Source: Oscillospiraceae bacterium (lineage in GTDB: Bacteria; Bacillota; Clostridia; Oscillospirales; Oscillospiraceae). Taken from it: DNA of 36,878 bases. Position 1 is the stretch's first letter. The number at the start of each line of letters is the position of its first letter. The notes under the pieces are model-generated. The model searched no databases, was not told where the DNA came from, and saw only the letters and a program-made list of their open reading frames with translations. Where the stretch lies: positions 1 to 36,878 of the forward strand of contig JAHHSM010000009.1 in NCBI GenBank assembly GCA_020025175.1, given 5' to 3'. Below, piece by piece: positions 15,689 through 23,945 of this stretch. A program made the translations under genes and the position numbers.

Positions 15689-15717
15689 TTGTCATTATCA
15701 CTTTATTGTGTTAATAT
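15689..15717 (+). promoter_or_regulatory. sigma-A promoter of serC-serA
   Basis: TTGTCA at 15689-15694, a 17-base spacer and TAATAT at 15712-15717 match sigma-A well. The predicted transcription start falls within the palindrome AACTTAATAAGTT (15721-15733), a plausible operator for a serine- or growth-related repressor. Confidence 0.65.
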
Positions 15718-15781
15718 ACTAACTTAATAAGTTATTTTACAACTTTATTCTTTAAATTTCAATGAAAGGAGTCGAAACGAA

Positions 15782-16870
15782 TTGTTTAACGAACGCATTT
15801 ACAATTTTTCCGCCGGCCCCTCCATGCTCCCTCTTTCTGTTCTCAAACAGGCTCAGAAAGAGCTATTGAACTATGGCGGATCCGGCATGTCAGTAATGGA
15901 GATGAGCCATCGATCTTCAAGCTTCGACTCCATTTTTCAGAATACAAAAGCGCATTTACGCTCCCTGATGAAGATTCCAAATACTCACGAAATTCTTTTT
16001 TTACAAGGTGGCGCAACCACACAGTTTTCCATGGTTCCTCTCAATTTGATTGGTCCGAGCGGAAAAGCAGACTATGCATTGACTGGAAACTTTTCCGCAA
16101 AAGCTTATGAAGAAGCGCAAAAATTTGGTATCTGTACCGTTGCTGCCTCCAGTGCGGCAGAGCATTATACTTTTATTCCCAATCAGGCATCTTTGCAGCT
16201 GGATTCCAACGCCTCCTACTTTCATTATTGCGACAATAACACTATTTATGGCACAGAATGGAACTATGTGCCGCAAACCGGCTCTGTTCCACTGGTATGC
16301 GATATGAGTTCCAACATTCTTTCTAAACCCGTAGATGTCGGTCAATATGGTCTGATTTATGCCGGTGCACAAAAAAATATGGCCCCTGCCGGTGTCACAG
16401 TTGTTATCATCTCTAAAGAGTTAGTAGGGCATGCTTTAAAAAATACGCCTATTATGTTGGATTATGCTACCCATGTGAAAAGTGATTCCATGTATAATAC
16501 ACCCCCTTGCTGGTGTATCTATATTCTGGGTCTGGTATTGCAATGGCTCGAAAGCTTAGGCGGTCTTTCCGCAATGGAAGCAATCAACCGAGAAAAAGCA
16601 GCAATTCTCTATGACTATCTTGACGAAAGCAAACTGTTTCACGGCACAGCACAGAAAGAAGCGCGCAGCAAAATGAATGTCACCTTCCGTACAGCGGATC
16701 AGGCGTTGGATGCACAGTTTGTAAAAGAAGCTGCCTCTTCCGGTTTCTCAAATTTGAAAGGACATCGTCTGGTAGGCGGTATGCGCGCCTCTATTTATAA
16801 CGCAATGCCTATACAAGGCGTAAGGGCATTGATCGAATTCATGGCAAAATTCGAAAAAGATCACATATGA
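15782..16870 (+). CDS. serC: phosphoserine aminotransferase
   Basis: SerC uses glutamate to convert 3-phosphohydroxypyruvate to phosphoserine, the second step of serine synthesis; it is a class V PLP aminotransferase. The 362-residue protein begins with YNFSAGPSMLP, has the GGSGMSVMEMSHRS substrate region, the CDMSSNILSKP loop and the PLP Lys198 in YAGAQKNMAPAG. It starts at a TTG codon at 15782, since no ATG or GTG lies near the AAAGGAG ribosome binding site and the conserved N-terminus requires this point. It is followed 15 bases later by serA in the same operon. No serB is visible here. Confidence 0.96.
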   Translation: MFNERIYNFSAGPSMLPLSVLKQAQKELLNYGGSGMSVMEMSHRSSSFDSIFQNTKAHLRSLMKIPNTHEILFLQGGATTQFSMVPLNLIGPSGKADYALTGNFSAKAYEEAQKFGICTVAASSAAEHYTFIPNQASLQLDSNASYFHYCDNNTIYGTEWNYVPQTGSVPLVCDMSSNILSKPVDVGQYGLIYAGAQKNMAPAGVTVVIISKELVGHALKNTPIMLDYATHVKSDSMYNTPPCWCIYILGLVLQWLESLGGLSAMEAINREKAAILYDYLDESKLFHGTAQKEARSKMNVTFRTADQALDAQFVKEAASSGFSNLKGHRLVGGMRASIYNAMPIQGVRALIEFMAKFEKDHI

Positions 16871-16885
16871 AAGGATTGAACTGAT

Positions 16886-18052
16886 ATGTTTAAGGTAAAA
16901 ACATTAAATCATATTTCTCCCTCCTGCAAAGAAATTATGACCCCTGATTCCTATGAAATCGCTGATGATATGGCAAATCCCGATGCCATTTTTGTTCGTG
17001 CGACAGATATGCACAATTACGAATTTAATCCTGCTCTGCGCTGCATCGCACGTGCAGGCATCGGCGTAAACTCCATCCCCCTCAAACGCTGCAGTGAAGC
17101 AGGTATCGTTGTTTTTAACACCCCCGGCGGCAACGCAAATGCAGTGAAAGAACTTTTCCTTTTTGCACTGAGCATGGCATCCCGTGACCTGATGGGCGGT
17201 ATGCGTTGGATCTACAACTACGATAATCCTGATCTTCCCGTGGAAGTTGCCATGGAAAAAATCAAAAAACAGTTTGCAGGGCCGGAATATTACCGCAAAA
17301 CACTCGGTGTGATCGGTACCGGAAACGTTGGTTCTCTGGTAGCTAATATTGCATTGGATCTGGGCATGAAAGTTTATGCTTACGACCCATATCTATCCGT
17401 CAATGCAGCATGGCGCGTTTCTCGCCATGTACAACGTGTAGAAAATCTTGATACCTTGCTGAAAAACTGCGACTACATTACCATTCATACGCCTTTAACG
17501 GATGAAACCCGTAATATGATCAATGCAGAACGCATTTCGAAAATGAAAGACGGCGTTCGCATTATCAACTATGCCCGTGGTGAGGTGGTCGACCAAGATG
17601 CAATCATTGATGCACTGCACAGCGGCAAAGTTGCACGGTTCGTCGCAGACTTCCCCACTGCACGTCTTTGCAAAGAACCCAATGCAATTCTGACACCTCA
17701 TCTGGGCGGCACCACGATTGAAGCCGAAGCCAACTGCGCACTTATGGCTGCCGAAGAAATGGATGATTATCTGCGCAACGGCAATATCAAAAATTCCGTG
17801 AATATGCCTGACATCAGCATGGACCGCAGCGGCATTGCCCGCATCTGCATAATCCACCGAAATCTTCCTGGTATGTTGACCACACTGTTGCCTATTTTTG
17901 CAAAAGATCAGGTAAATATCGAAAATATGACCAATAAATCCCGTGGCGAATACGCATATTCCGTTTTTGATATCAATACAGCAGTAGACGAAACTGTTGT
18001 CAACGAGCTGCAAACCATAGAAGGTGTCCTGCGCGTACGCGTAATCCACTAA
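16886..18052 (+). CDS. serA: D-3-phosphoglycerate dehydrogenase (short form with ACT domain)
   Basis: SerA oxidises 3-phosphoglycerate with NAD to start serine synthesis. The 388-residue protein has the substrate-domain motif ARAGIGVNSIP (residues 55-65), the Rossmann motif GTGNVG (144-149), catalytic Arg231 in NYARGE, Glu264 and His272 in PHLGGTT, then a C-terminal ACT domain (about 317-388) that usually binds serine for feedback control. It lacks the extra domain of long SerA proteins. The usual DVFxxEP motif is changed to DFPTARLCKEP. AAAGGA precedes the ATG at 16886, and serC is 15 bases upstream. Another 2-hydroxyacid dehydrogenase activity is unlikely given the pairing with serC. Confidence 0.95.
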   Translation: MFKVKTLNHISPSCKEIMTPDSYEIADDMANPDAIFVRATDMHNYEFNPALRCIARAGIGVNSIPLKRCSEAGIVVFNTPGGNANAVKELFLFALSMASRDLMGGMRWIYNYDNPDLPVEVAMEKIKKQFAGPEYYRKTLGVIGTGNVGSLVANIALDLGMKVYAYDPYLSVNAAWRVSRHVQRVENLDTLLKNCDYITIHTPLTDETRNMINAERISKMKDGVRIINYARGEVVDQDAIIDALHSGKVARFVADFPTARLCKEPNAILTPHLGGTTIEAEANCALMAAEEMDDYLRNGNIKNSVNMPDISMDRSGIARICIIHRNLPGMLTTLLPIFAKDQVNIENMTNKSRGEYAYSVFDINTAVDETVVNELQTIEGVLRVRVIH

Positions 18053-18068
18053 ACAATATGGCAGAAAC

Positions 18069-18111
18069 AAAAAAGGTCGTTCGTTTCCAAATGAAACGAA
18101 CGACCTTTTTT
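18069..18111. terminator. bidirectional terminator between serA and the second GNAT gene
   Basis: A perfect 19-bp stem (18069-18087 and 18093-18111, core GGTCGTTCGTTTC) with a 5-base loop is flanked by A and T runs. It serves the convergent serA and GNAT genes; the stop codon of the latter begins at 18110 and overlaps one end. Confidence 0.9.
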
Positions 18112-18970
18112 ATAACAATGGTCCGCAGCCAAGATATCCCTGTGGATGCTCCAGTTTTTGATTGTATTCATTCATCATACGGAGCATGCCGCATAGTTTA
18201 TTGTCCCCGTACACGCTATAGTGTGCACCGGGCACCTCTGAGGCAACCAATGCCAAAGCCGCAAGGCGCTTTTCCTCCGGACACAACAGTTCCAACAGGC
18301 AGACAGTATCGCCTTTTTTCTGCACAATTGCACATAAATCAGCACCATTGATCTGCATTAAAAACATACCGCCTTCGGCACGTTCCGCCAAATCTCTCTG
18401 GATTGATGACACCAACGCACCGCCGACAATATGATTCTTTCCCATCAGCAGCCGTTCGCGCGCTTGATCATATTCTTCCGGTTCTGCCCGCCTGATCTTA
18501 CCGACAGCCTGGGGCAACCGTGCGCTATCAACCAAAAAGCTTTCTTGTTGCTCCATTGTCCAGAATCCTTGCATTGAAAAAAAGAGTTCCAGCTCGTCAT
18601 TAGGCAGCAGTGTCCAAACAGCTCCAGCTCCTTTTTCAACCATAAAGTCGCAGGCTGTTTCCACAAGCCAGCTTGCATACTTTTTATGACGATGCTGCAG
18701 ATCTGTTGTCAGTCCCACCAAACATGGTGCAGGTGCATAGCTGTCTTTCTTTTCATCATACCAAAATGCAGGCAGAAAATACACAGCGCTTTGAATCATA
18801 CCATCTTCCAACAATACAAGGCTTGACTCCACATGGTCGGGCACAAAGCAATGTTCAAAGAAATATTCATCACTGACACTATTGGGAAAGCCCTCTCTCC
18901 ACAATGTCTTCAAACGCGGCAGATCCCAAACACGACCTGCGCGGAGCTTCAGCATTGGCTTTGTACCCAT
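18110..18970 (-). CDS. GNAT-family acetyltransferase-like protein
   Basis: The 286-residue protein starts with an LRAGRVWDLPRLKTLW segment and has a GNAT-like core: the strand VGLTTDLQHRHKKYASWLVETA aligns with acetyl-CoA-binding motif A, although the usual Q/RxxGxG/A glycine is Lys (RHKKYA), then NDELELFFSMQGF as motif B. The C-terminal part (about 165-286) looks like a second, degenerate GNAT-like or sterol-carrier-like module. The start is the ATG at 18970, one base after the stop of the PspC gene, so it is translationally coupled; an ATG five codons later is an alternative. Function and substrate are unknown. It is the third gene of the DEAD-box-pspC operon. Confidence 0.65.
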   Translation of the reverse strand: MGTKPMLKLRAGRVWDLPRLKTLWREGFPNSVSDEYFFEHCFVPDHVESSLVLLEDGMIQSAVYFLPAFWYDEKKDSYAPAPCLVGLTTDLQHRHKKYASWLVETACDFMVEKGAGAVWTLLPNDELELFFSMQGFWTMEQQESFLVDSARLPQAVGKIRRAEPEEYDQARERLLMGKNHIVGGALVSSIQRDLAERAEGGMFLMQINGADLCAIVQKKGDTVCLLELLCPEEKRLAALALVASEVPGAHYSVYGDNKLCGMLRMMNEYNQKLEHPQGYLGCGPLL

Positions 18971-18971
18971 C

Positions 18972-19154
18972 TTATTCCAGCGGCAGCAGCAATGCTGCAA
19001 CAATGTAAACTAACAGCACGGTGCCAAAGCTGCCAAAGCCGAGCAGCACCGCAACAATGCGAACAATATTAGGGTCGATATTAAAGTACTCGCCAATACC
19101 ACCGCAAACTCCGGCAAAATAGTGAGACGATGCGGAACGATACAATTTTTTCAT
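18972..19154 (-). CDS. small PspC-domain membrane protein
   Basis: This 60-residue protein is almost entirely a PspC domain: a short basic N-terminus with SSHYFAGVCGGIGEYFNIDP, a motif typical of the family, followed by a hydrophobic helix (about residues 30-58). PspC proteins are associated with phage-shock or envelope-stress responses, and stand-alone copies are common in Firmicutes. The ATG at 19154 follows AAAGGATG. It is 6 bases after the helicase gene and is coupled to the GNAT gene by a one-base gap. A link between cold or envelope stress and this operon is inference. Confidence 0.9.
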   Translation of the reverse strand: MKKLYRSASSHYFAGVCGGIGEYFNIDPNIVRIVAVLLGFGSFGTVLLVYIVAALLLPLE

Positions 19155-19160
19155 CTACAG

Positions 19161-20324
19161 TCATCCTTTCTTGTCAGATACCAAATTTCCTTCGGTATCA
19201 AATCTTATTGCTTCAATACTATTTCTGGTCTGCTTTGCAATTTCATCCAGCCGTACCTTTGCTGCATAGTCCGACACAAAAGTATATGCCACACCGCGGC
19301 GTTTTGCGCGGCCTGTGCGACCGATACGGTGAATGTAATATTCATTTTCATCAGGCACATCGTAATTAAAAACAACATCCACGTCATCCACATCGATACC
19401 ACGCGCCGCCACATCTGTTGCTACAAAAACGCGAAGCTTGCCGTCACGAAAATACTTCATGACGCGTTCACGCTTTGTTTGCGGAATATCTCCATGAATA
19501 CATTCGGCCTCCATACCTGCCATTTGCAGATATTTGGTAACGCGTTCCACAGTGCCCTTCGTATTGCAGAATACGACCGCACGCTCATACTGTTCCTTTT
19601 CCAGAATTTTGAGCATAGTATTGACCTTGTCATTCATCGCAACATCCATACTATACTGCATGATATCCGGTTTATTCACCTCGTCAGCACGCACAGTGAT
19701 CTCTGCTGCATCACGCTGATAGACCCACGCAATATCCATTACCTCACGAGAGATGGTCGCAGAAAACAATCCCAGATTTTTGCGGTTGGGAATCTTATCC
19801 AGAATACGTGTCACATCGTGAATAAAGCCCATATCCAACATACGGTCGGCTTCATCCAAAACAATTGTCTTCACAGCATCCACTTTGATCGTGCGACGCT
19901 TCATATGGTCGCTGAAGCGACCGGGTGTTGCTACAATAATCTGCGGGTGACGCTTAAGCGCATTGATCTGCTTTGCAATCGGCTGACCACCATAACAGCA
20001 CACCACCTTCACACCCTCCATAAATACTGACAAATCCCGCAGTTCATCGGTGATCTGAAGCGCAAGCTCACGTGTTGGTGCCAAAATAATCGCCTGTACA
20101 GCGCTGCTTTCAGAATCGATATGCTCCAGAATCGGGATACCAAATGCAAAGGTTTTACCGGTTCCTGTGGGTGCTTTTGCCGTAATATCTCTCCACTCCA
20201 GCATGGGTGGAATGGCACCTGCCTGGATGGGGGTAGAAACTTCATATCCTTTTTTCTCGATTGCGCGCATCAAAGACTCAGATAATCCAAGAGAGTCAAA
20301 ACGCACGCCTTCCGTTACTTCCAT
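19161..20324 (-). CDS. DEAD-box ATP-dependent RNA helicase
   Basis: The protein unwinds RNA using ATP; bacterial members act in ribosome assembly, mRNA decay and cold adaptation. At 387 residues it contains only the two RecA-like domains with Q motif (STPIQAGAIP, about 30-39), Walker A APTGTGKT (51-58), PTRELA, DEAD (157-160), SAT, and HRIGRTGRAKRRG. No C-terminal RNA-binding extension such as that of DbpA/CsdA is present, so it is a minimal core helicase, closest in outline to the RhlE/CshA group. The ATG at 20324 follows AAGGAT. A strong promoter lies just upstream, and pspC and a GNAT gene follow. Confidence 0.95.
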   Translation of the reverse strand: MEVTEGVRFDSLGLSESLMRAIEKKGYEVSTPIQAGAIPPMLEWRDITAKAPTGTGKTFAFGIPILEHIDSESSAVQAIILAPTRELALQITDELRDLSVFMEGVKVVCCYGGQPIAKQINALKRHPQIIVATPGRFSDHMKRRTIKVDAVKTIVLDEADRMLDMGFIHDVTRILDKIPNRKNLGLFSATISREVMDIAWVYQRDAAEITVRADEVNKPDIMQYSMDVAMNDKVNTMLKILEKEQYERAVVFCNTKGTVERVTKYLQMAGMEAECIHGDIPQTKRERVMKYFRDGKLRVFVATDVAARGIDVDDVDVVFNYDVPDENEYYIHRIGRTGRAKRRGVAYTFVSDYAAKVRLDEIAKQTRNSIEAIRFDTEGNLVSDKKG

Positions 20325-20363
20325 AATTTCTGTTATCCTTTATCTCTTATAGTATGATTTAAA

Positions 20364-20392
20364 ATTATATCACCTTTGCCCACTGTTCGCAA
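20364..20392 (-). promoter_or_regulatory. sigma-A promoter of the DEAD-box operon
   Basis: On the minus strand TTGCGA (20387-20392) and TATAAT (20364-20369) are spaced 17 bases apart, and a TG one base before the -10 makes it an extended -10 as well. It sits 40 bases upstream of the helicase start. Confidence 0.8.
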
Positions 20393-20451
20393 GATAACTC
20401 CCGACTTCTGCATGATTTCCAGTATTTTATTGTATAATATTCTTCAAATAC

Positions 20452-20480
20452 TATACAATTTTATCTTTTTATGCTAGAAT
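20452..20480 (+). promoter_or_regulatory. promoter of the ABC-F gene
   Basis: TATACA (20452-20457), a 17-base spacer and TAGAAT (20475-20480) with a TG extension (TGCTAGAAT) lie 39 bases before the ABC-F start. A second TATAAT at 20433-20438 is a further candidate. Confidence 0.5.
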
Positions 20481-20518
20481 AAACTTGTATTTTTATTGAC
20501 TTAAAGGAGCAAATATAC

Positions 20519-22120
20519 ATGATTACAGTAACAGATTTGAGTTTGCAGTACGGTGGCAGTGTACTGTTTTCTCATGTCGATCTGCAGTTTACCCGCGGTA
20601 ACTGCTATGGCATTATCGGCGCAAACGGCGCAGGTAAATCCACTTTCTTGAAAATTCTGTCCGGCGAGATTGAGTCCACTTCTGGTTCTGTCGATATCCT
20701 GCCCAAAATTCGGATGTCCGTTTTGAAGCAGGATCAGAACAAATACGATGCTTTTTCTGTAATGGATACCGTCATCATGGGGAATCAGCGCCTTTATGAT
20801 ATCGGCAAGGAAAAAGATGCAATCTACGCTAAAGAAGAAATGACCGACGAAGACGGCGTGCGTGCCTGCGAACTGGAAGAAGAGTTTGCAGAGCTTGGCG
20901 GTTGGGAAGCCGAATCTGACGCATCCCGTATTCTTCAGGGTCTTGGCATCGGCGTTGAGCTCCATCAAACCCAGATGAGTGATATGGATGCCCGTTTGAA
21001 GGTCAAAGTTTTGCTGGCACAGGCACTGTTTGGCAATCCCGATTTGCTGCTGCTGGACGAACCCACCAACAACCTGGATATCGCTGCAATCAACTGGCTG
21101 GAAGACTTCCTGCTGGACTTCTCCGGCACCGTAATCGTCGTCTCCCATGACCGCCACTTCCTGAACACCATCTGCACCCACATTGTGGATATAGACTACG
21201 GTAAGATTAAGATGTATGTTGGTAACTACGATTTCTGGTATGAGTCTTCCCAGCTTGTGCAGCAGCTGCTGCGTCAGCAGAACAAGCGCAACGAAGATAA
21301 AATCAAAGAATTGCAGGACTTTATCTCTCGTTTCTCCGCCAATAAATCCAAGTCCAAGCAGGCAACTGCACGTCGTAAGCTCCTTGATAAGCTGACTGTT
21401 GAGGAAATGCCGGCGTCCTCCCGCCGCTATCCCTATGTCGCTTTCTCCCCTGACCGTGAAGTCGGCAAAGATATTCTCTTTGTCAGTGATGTTTCCAAGA
21501 CCATTGATGGCGTTAAAGTTTTAGATCATGTTTCCTTTATTGTTGATCACGATGACAAGATTGCATTTGTCGGCGAAAACGAAAATGGTCAAACCGCTCT
21601 ATTTAAGATTCTAACCGGCGAAATGGAGCCGGATGAAGGTACTGTAAAGTGGGGGCAGACCGCCTCTTTCAGCTATTTCCCAAAAGACAATTCCCCTTAT
21701 TTCAACGACAATGACGACAATCTGGTGCAGTGGCTGCGCCAGTATTCTCAGGACCCTCACGAGACTTATCTGCGTGGTTTCCTGGGGCGTATGCTCTTTT
21801 CCGGTGATGAAGTCTACAAACCTGTCAAGGTTCTTTCCGGTGGCGAAAAGGTACGCTGCATGCTCTCTCGTATGATGCTCTCCGGTGCCAATGTTCTGCT
21901 GCTGGATCAGCCCACCAACCATTTGGACTTGGAATCCATCGCCGCTGTCAACAGCGGTCTTGAAAACGTGAAGTGCAATGTGCTCTTCGCCTGCCATGAC
22001 CATCAGCTGGTAGAAACCGTTGCAACGCGTATCTTCTGTTTTAACCCCGATGGCACCATGACCGACTACCGCACCAATTACGAGTCTTATCTCGAAAAGA
22101 CAGGTGCCGCTCAGGAATAA
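20519..22120 (+). CDS. ABC-F ATPase, YbiT-like, with altered second ATPase site
   Basis: ABC-F proteins have two fused ATPase domains and no membrane part; they act on ribosomes, some as translation factors and some in antibiotic protection. The 533-residue layout and motifs (DEPTNNLDI, SHDRHFLNTICTH, RFSANKSKSKQATARRK) match the YbiT group. Domain 1 is complete: Walker A GANGAGKST with Lys40, Walker B Asp180-Glu181 and an H-loop; its signature MSDMDARLKVKV is of the degenerate type usual for YbiT. In domain 2 the Walker A reads GENENGQT, with Gln358 where Lys is expected, and Walker B reads LLLDQPTNHLD, with Gln464 in place of the catalytic Glu; LSGGE (439-443) is intact. The linker is about residues 230-305. 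AAAGGAGC precedes the ATG at 20519. Confidence 0.93.
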   Translation: MITVTDLSLQYGGSVLFSHVDLQFTRGNCYGIIGANGAGKSTFLKILSGEIESTSGSVDILPKIRMSVLKQDQNKYDAFSVMDTVIMGNQRLYDIGKEKDAIYAKEEMTDEDGVRACELEEEFAELGGWEAESDASRILQGLGIGVELHQTQMSDMDARLKVKVLLAQALFGNPDLLLLDEPTNNLDIAAINWLEDFLLDFSGTVIVVSHDRHFLNTICTHIVDIDYGKIKMYVGNYDFWYESSQLVQQLLRQQNKRNEDKIKELQDFISRFSANKSKSKQATARRKLLDKLTVEEMPASSRRYPYVAFSPDREVGKDILFVSDVSKTIDGVKVLDHVSFIVDHDDKIAFVGENENGQTALFKILTGEMEPDEGTVKWGQTASFSYFPKDNSPYFNDNDDNLVQWLRQYSQDPHETYLRGFLGRMLFSGDEVYKPVKVLSGGEKVRCMLSRMMLSGANVLLLDQPTNHLDLESIAAVNSGLENVKCNVLFACHDHQLVETVATRIFCFNPDGTMTDYRTNYESYLEKTGAAQE

Positions 22121-22134
22121 TTTATATCTATAGT

Positions 22135-22172
22135 AAAAGGCATGGGTTTCTTATAGAAATCCATGCCTTTTT
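22135..22172. terminator. bidirectional terminator after the ABC-F gene
   Basis: The stem AAAAGGCATGGGTTTC / GAAATCCATGCCTTTT (with a G-T wobble) and a 5-base loop is followed by a T run on the plus strand and also serves the convergent anti-sigma gene. Confidence 0.88.
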
Positions 22173-22201
22173 ATTGTGCAGCACAATTGATGTGTCAGAT
22201 G

Positions 22202-23251
22202 TTATGCACCCGCTTCTGTGGTTTCCATCGGAAATGTGACTGTCCAATTTCCCTCCAATGCACTCTCGGAAGTAACAAATTCTCCATAAAGCGCATAGTG
22301 CGGGAGCATCTCAAACGGAACATTATCAAAAATATATTCTTCATAGCTGCCGCTTCCATTTTCATCAAAGAATGAAACAGATCCGTTGCATTCCAGCAGT
22401 TCCCCGGTTTCTTTGTTCTTTAAAGAAATAAATCCATGATTATCCGTTTTTAAAATATCTTCATAGTAAACTTGTACGCGCAATGTTTCCCTAATATATC
22501 CTATACTGTGAATGGATACACCGTCAACAGGTGAAAGATCGATATTATTTTCGTCCAAAACAACTGCGCCATTCTGATTATTAAAACTTTGCAGCTCTCC
22601 ACTCATCCCTCGGAGATCCACAAGCTGTGTTTGTGCATCCATCTTCGCCTTGCTCAAATCAATATCAGTCATGGTATGCTCCGATTTATGCTTATGCCCC
22701 AAAAATCGTTCAACAGAGAATGTGATTTTTCTGCCCTCTATACGCTGCCCATTCCAGTTCTTAATCGTAATCAAAAACAGTGCGGTTTTTGTTTCAGGAG
22801 CATAGTTTACCAATTCACAAGTTCCTGTAGCATCAAAAGGTGTGTTGATTGTATAGCTGTCAAAAAGATCGATTGTTTCATCAAAACGATCTCCCTCTAA
22901 ATCCTGTATGGAAATATAAATTTCTGCCGTATCCTGATGTATATATGCTGCAATAACACCCATGCGTATGCCATTGTCCTCACATGACATTTGAACGGGC
23001 CGGAAAAACTGCGCTGCTGCCGGCGAAACATTATACAGCATTTGATAAACCGCCGGAACCGTTGCCGCAAGAACGGGTACGGAAAGTGCAGCGCAGATTG
23101 TAGCAGCAGCGACAGCGGCAATCCATCTTTTGTGCAAGGGGAACACTTTTCCCTTCTTCTTCGCATCATGCCCCGCTGTTTCCATCTCCGCTTCCTGAAC
23201 GAACTTCTCATCGATAAAATACATGCCTTCGATCAAGTCCTTTCCCTTCAT
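22202..23251 (-). CDS. DUF4179-like anti-sigma factor
   Basis: This 349-residue protein has a short cytoplasmic N-terminus (about 1-42), a single membrane helix at about 43-65 (WIAAVAAATICAALSVPVLAA) and a large extracytoplasmic part that looks like an immunoglobulin-like DUF4179 region (AEIYISIQDLEGDRFDETIDLFD) followed by a variable C-terminus. Such proteins hold an ECF sigma factor at the membrane until a signal is sensed outside the cell. Its ATG overlaps the TGA stop of the sigma gene (ATGA), a coupling typical of cognate pairs. The start is the ATG at 23251, with GAAGGG-like sequence within the sigma gene. The family name is from resemblance; the signal is unknown. Confidence 0.75.
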   Translation of the reverse strand: MKGKDLIEGMYFIDEKFVQEAEMETAGHDAKKKGKVFPLHKRWIAAVAAATICAALSVPVLAATVPAVYQMLYNVSPAAAQFFRPVQMSCEDNGIRMGVIAAYIHQDTAEIYISIQDLEGDRFDETIDLFDSYTINTPFDATGTCELVNYAPETKTALFLITIKNWNGQRIEGRKITFSVERFLGHKHKSEHTMTDIDLSKAKMDAQTQLVDLRGMSGELQSFNNQNGAVVLDENNIDLSPVDGVSIHSIGYIRETLRVQVYYEDILKTDNHGFISLKNKETGELLECNGSVSFFDENGSGSYEEYIFDNVPFEMLPHYALYGEFVTSESALEGNWTVTFPMETTEAGA

Positions 23252-23802
23252 AGATGTAACCCTTCCCTTTCTAAATCATCCCGTAATTTTTTTCGCATAC
23301 GATGCAGTTGTGTTTTAACTTTGCTTTCGCGAAAACCACAGCGTGCAGCGATTTCTTGAATGGAGTCTGCGTACCAATAGCGCCGCACAAAAATCATTCT
23401 GCTGTCCTGCGGCAATCCAGCAACAAAACAGTTGAGTAGCCTTCCGATATCTTCTCCCTCCAAAGTAATATCCGCACTTCGGTCCGGAATGCAGTGCTCC
23501 AATTCTTCTGTTAATGCCACAATATTAGCTTGGCGCTTTTTAGCAAGATTCCAGTCCAGCTTTCCCAATGCACAATGCCGACAAATTTTGGCAAGGTAAG
23601 CAAATAAATATACTGGCTTTTCAGGTGGAATAGCATTCCATGCCTTCATATAGGTATCGTTGACACTCTCCTCTGCATCTTCATGATTTTGCAGAATTTT
23701 AAATGCAACACAATAAAGCTTTTCGCCATAAGATATATTGATTTCAGAAATTGCGTTCTCTTCACGCTCTTCAAACAGCTCTATAATTTCAGCATCTTCC
23801 AT
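23248..23802 (-). CDS. ECF-type RNA polymerase sigma factor
   Basis: The 184-residue protein has sigma region 2 (about 15-85, with the NHEDAEESVNDTYMKAWNAIP segment typical of ECF factors) and region 4 (about 120-180), with a helix-turn-helix in DSIQEIAARCGFRESKVKTQLHRMRKKL. The start is the ATG at 23802 (MEDAEIIEL), 8 bases after GGAGG; the in-frame GTG at 23811 lies inside that ribosome binding site. It forms an operon with the anti-sigma gene through a 4-base overlap. A candidate ECF-type promoter directly upstream suggests autoregulation. The regulon cannot be told from this window. Confidence 0.93.
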   Translation of the reverse strand: MEDAEIIELFEEREENAISEINISYGEKLYCVAFKILQNHEDAEESVNDTYMKAWNAIPPEKPVYLFAYLAKICRHCALGKLDWNLAKKRQANIVALTEELEHCIPDRSADITLEGEDIGRLLNCFVAGLPQDSRMIFVRRYWYADSIQEIAARCGFRESKVKTQLHRMRKKLRDDLEREGLHL

Positions 23803-23837
23803 GTCGATCACCTCCTAAACAGTTATATCTTCACCTA

Positions 23838-23867
23838 TATAGAGGGAAAGGATTTAAAAAGGTTACA
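23838..23867 (-). promoter_or_regulatory. candidate autoregulatory ECF promoter
   Basis: The minus strand reads TGTAACC at 23861-23867, followed by TTTTT, a typical ECF -35 with the AAC core, then a 16-base gap and CTCTATA at about 23838-23844. It lies about 36 bases upstream of the sigma start and directly after the prfB terminator. The -10 match is weak, so this rests mostly on the -35 and its position. Confidence 0.45.
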
Positions 23868-23868
23868 C

Positions 23869-23910
23869 AAAAAAGCAGTATTAAGGCAAAAACCTCAATA
23901 CTGCTTTCTT
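23869..23910 (-). terminator. intrinsic terminator of prfB
   Basis: On the minus strand AAGCAGTATTGAGG pairs with CCTTAATACTGCTT (14 bp with one wobble) around a short T-rich loop and is followed by TTTTTGTG. It lies about 36 bases after the prfB stop codon. Confidence 0.85.
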
Positions 23911-23945
23911 ATATCACATAAATAAAGATTTTCTATGAAAATGAC

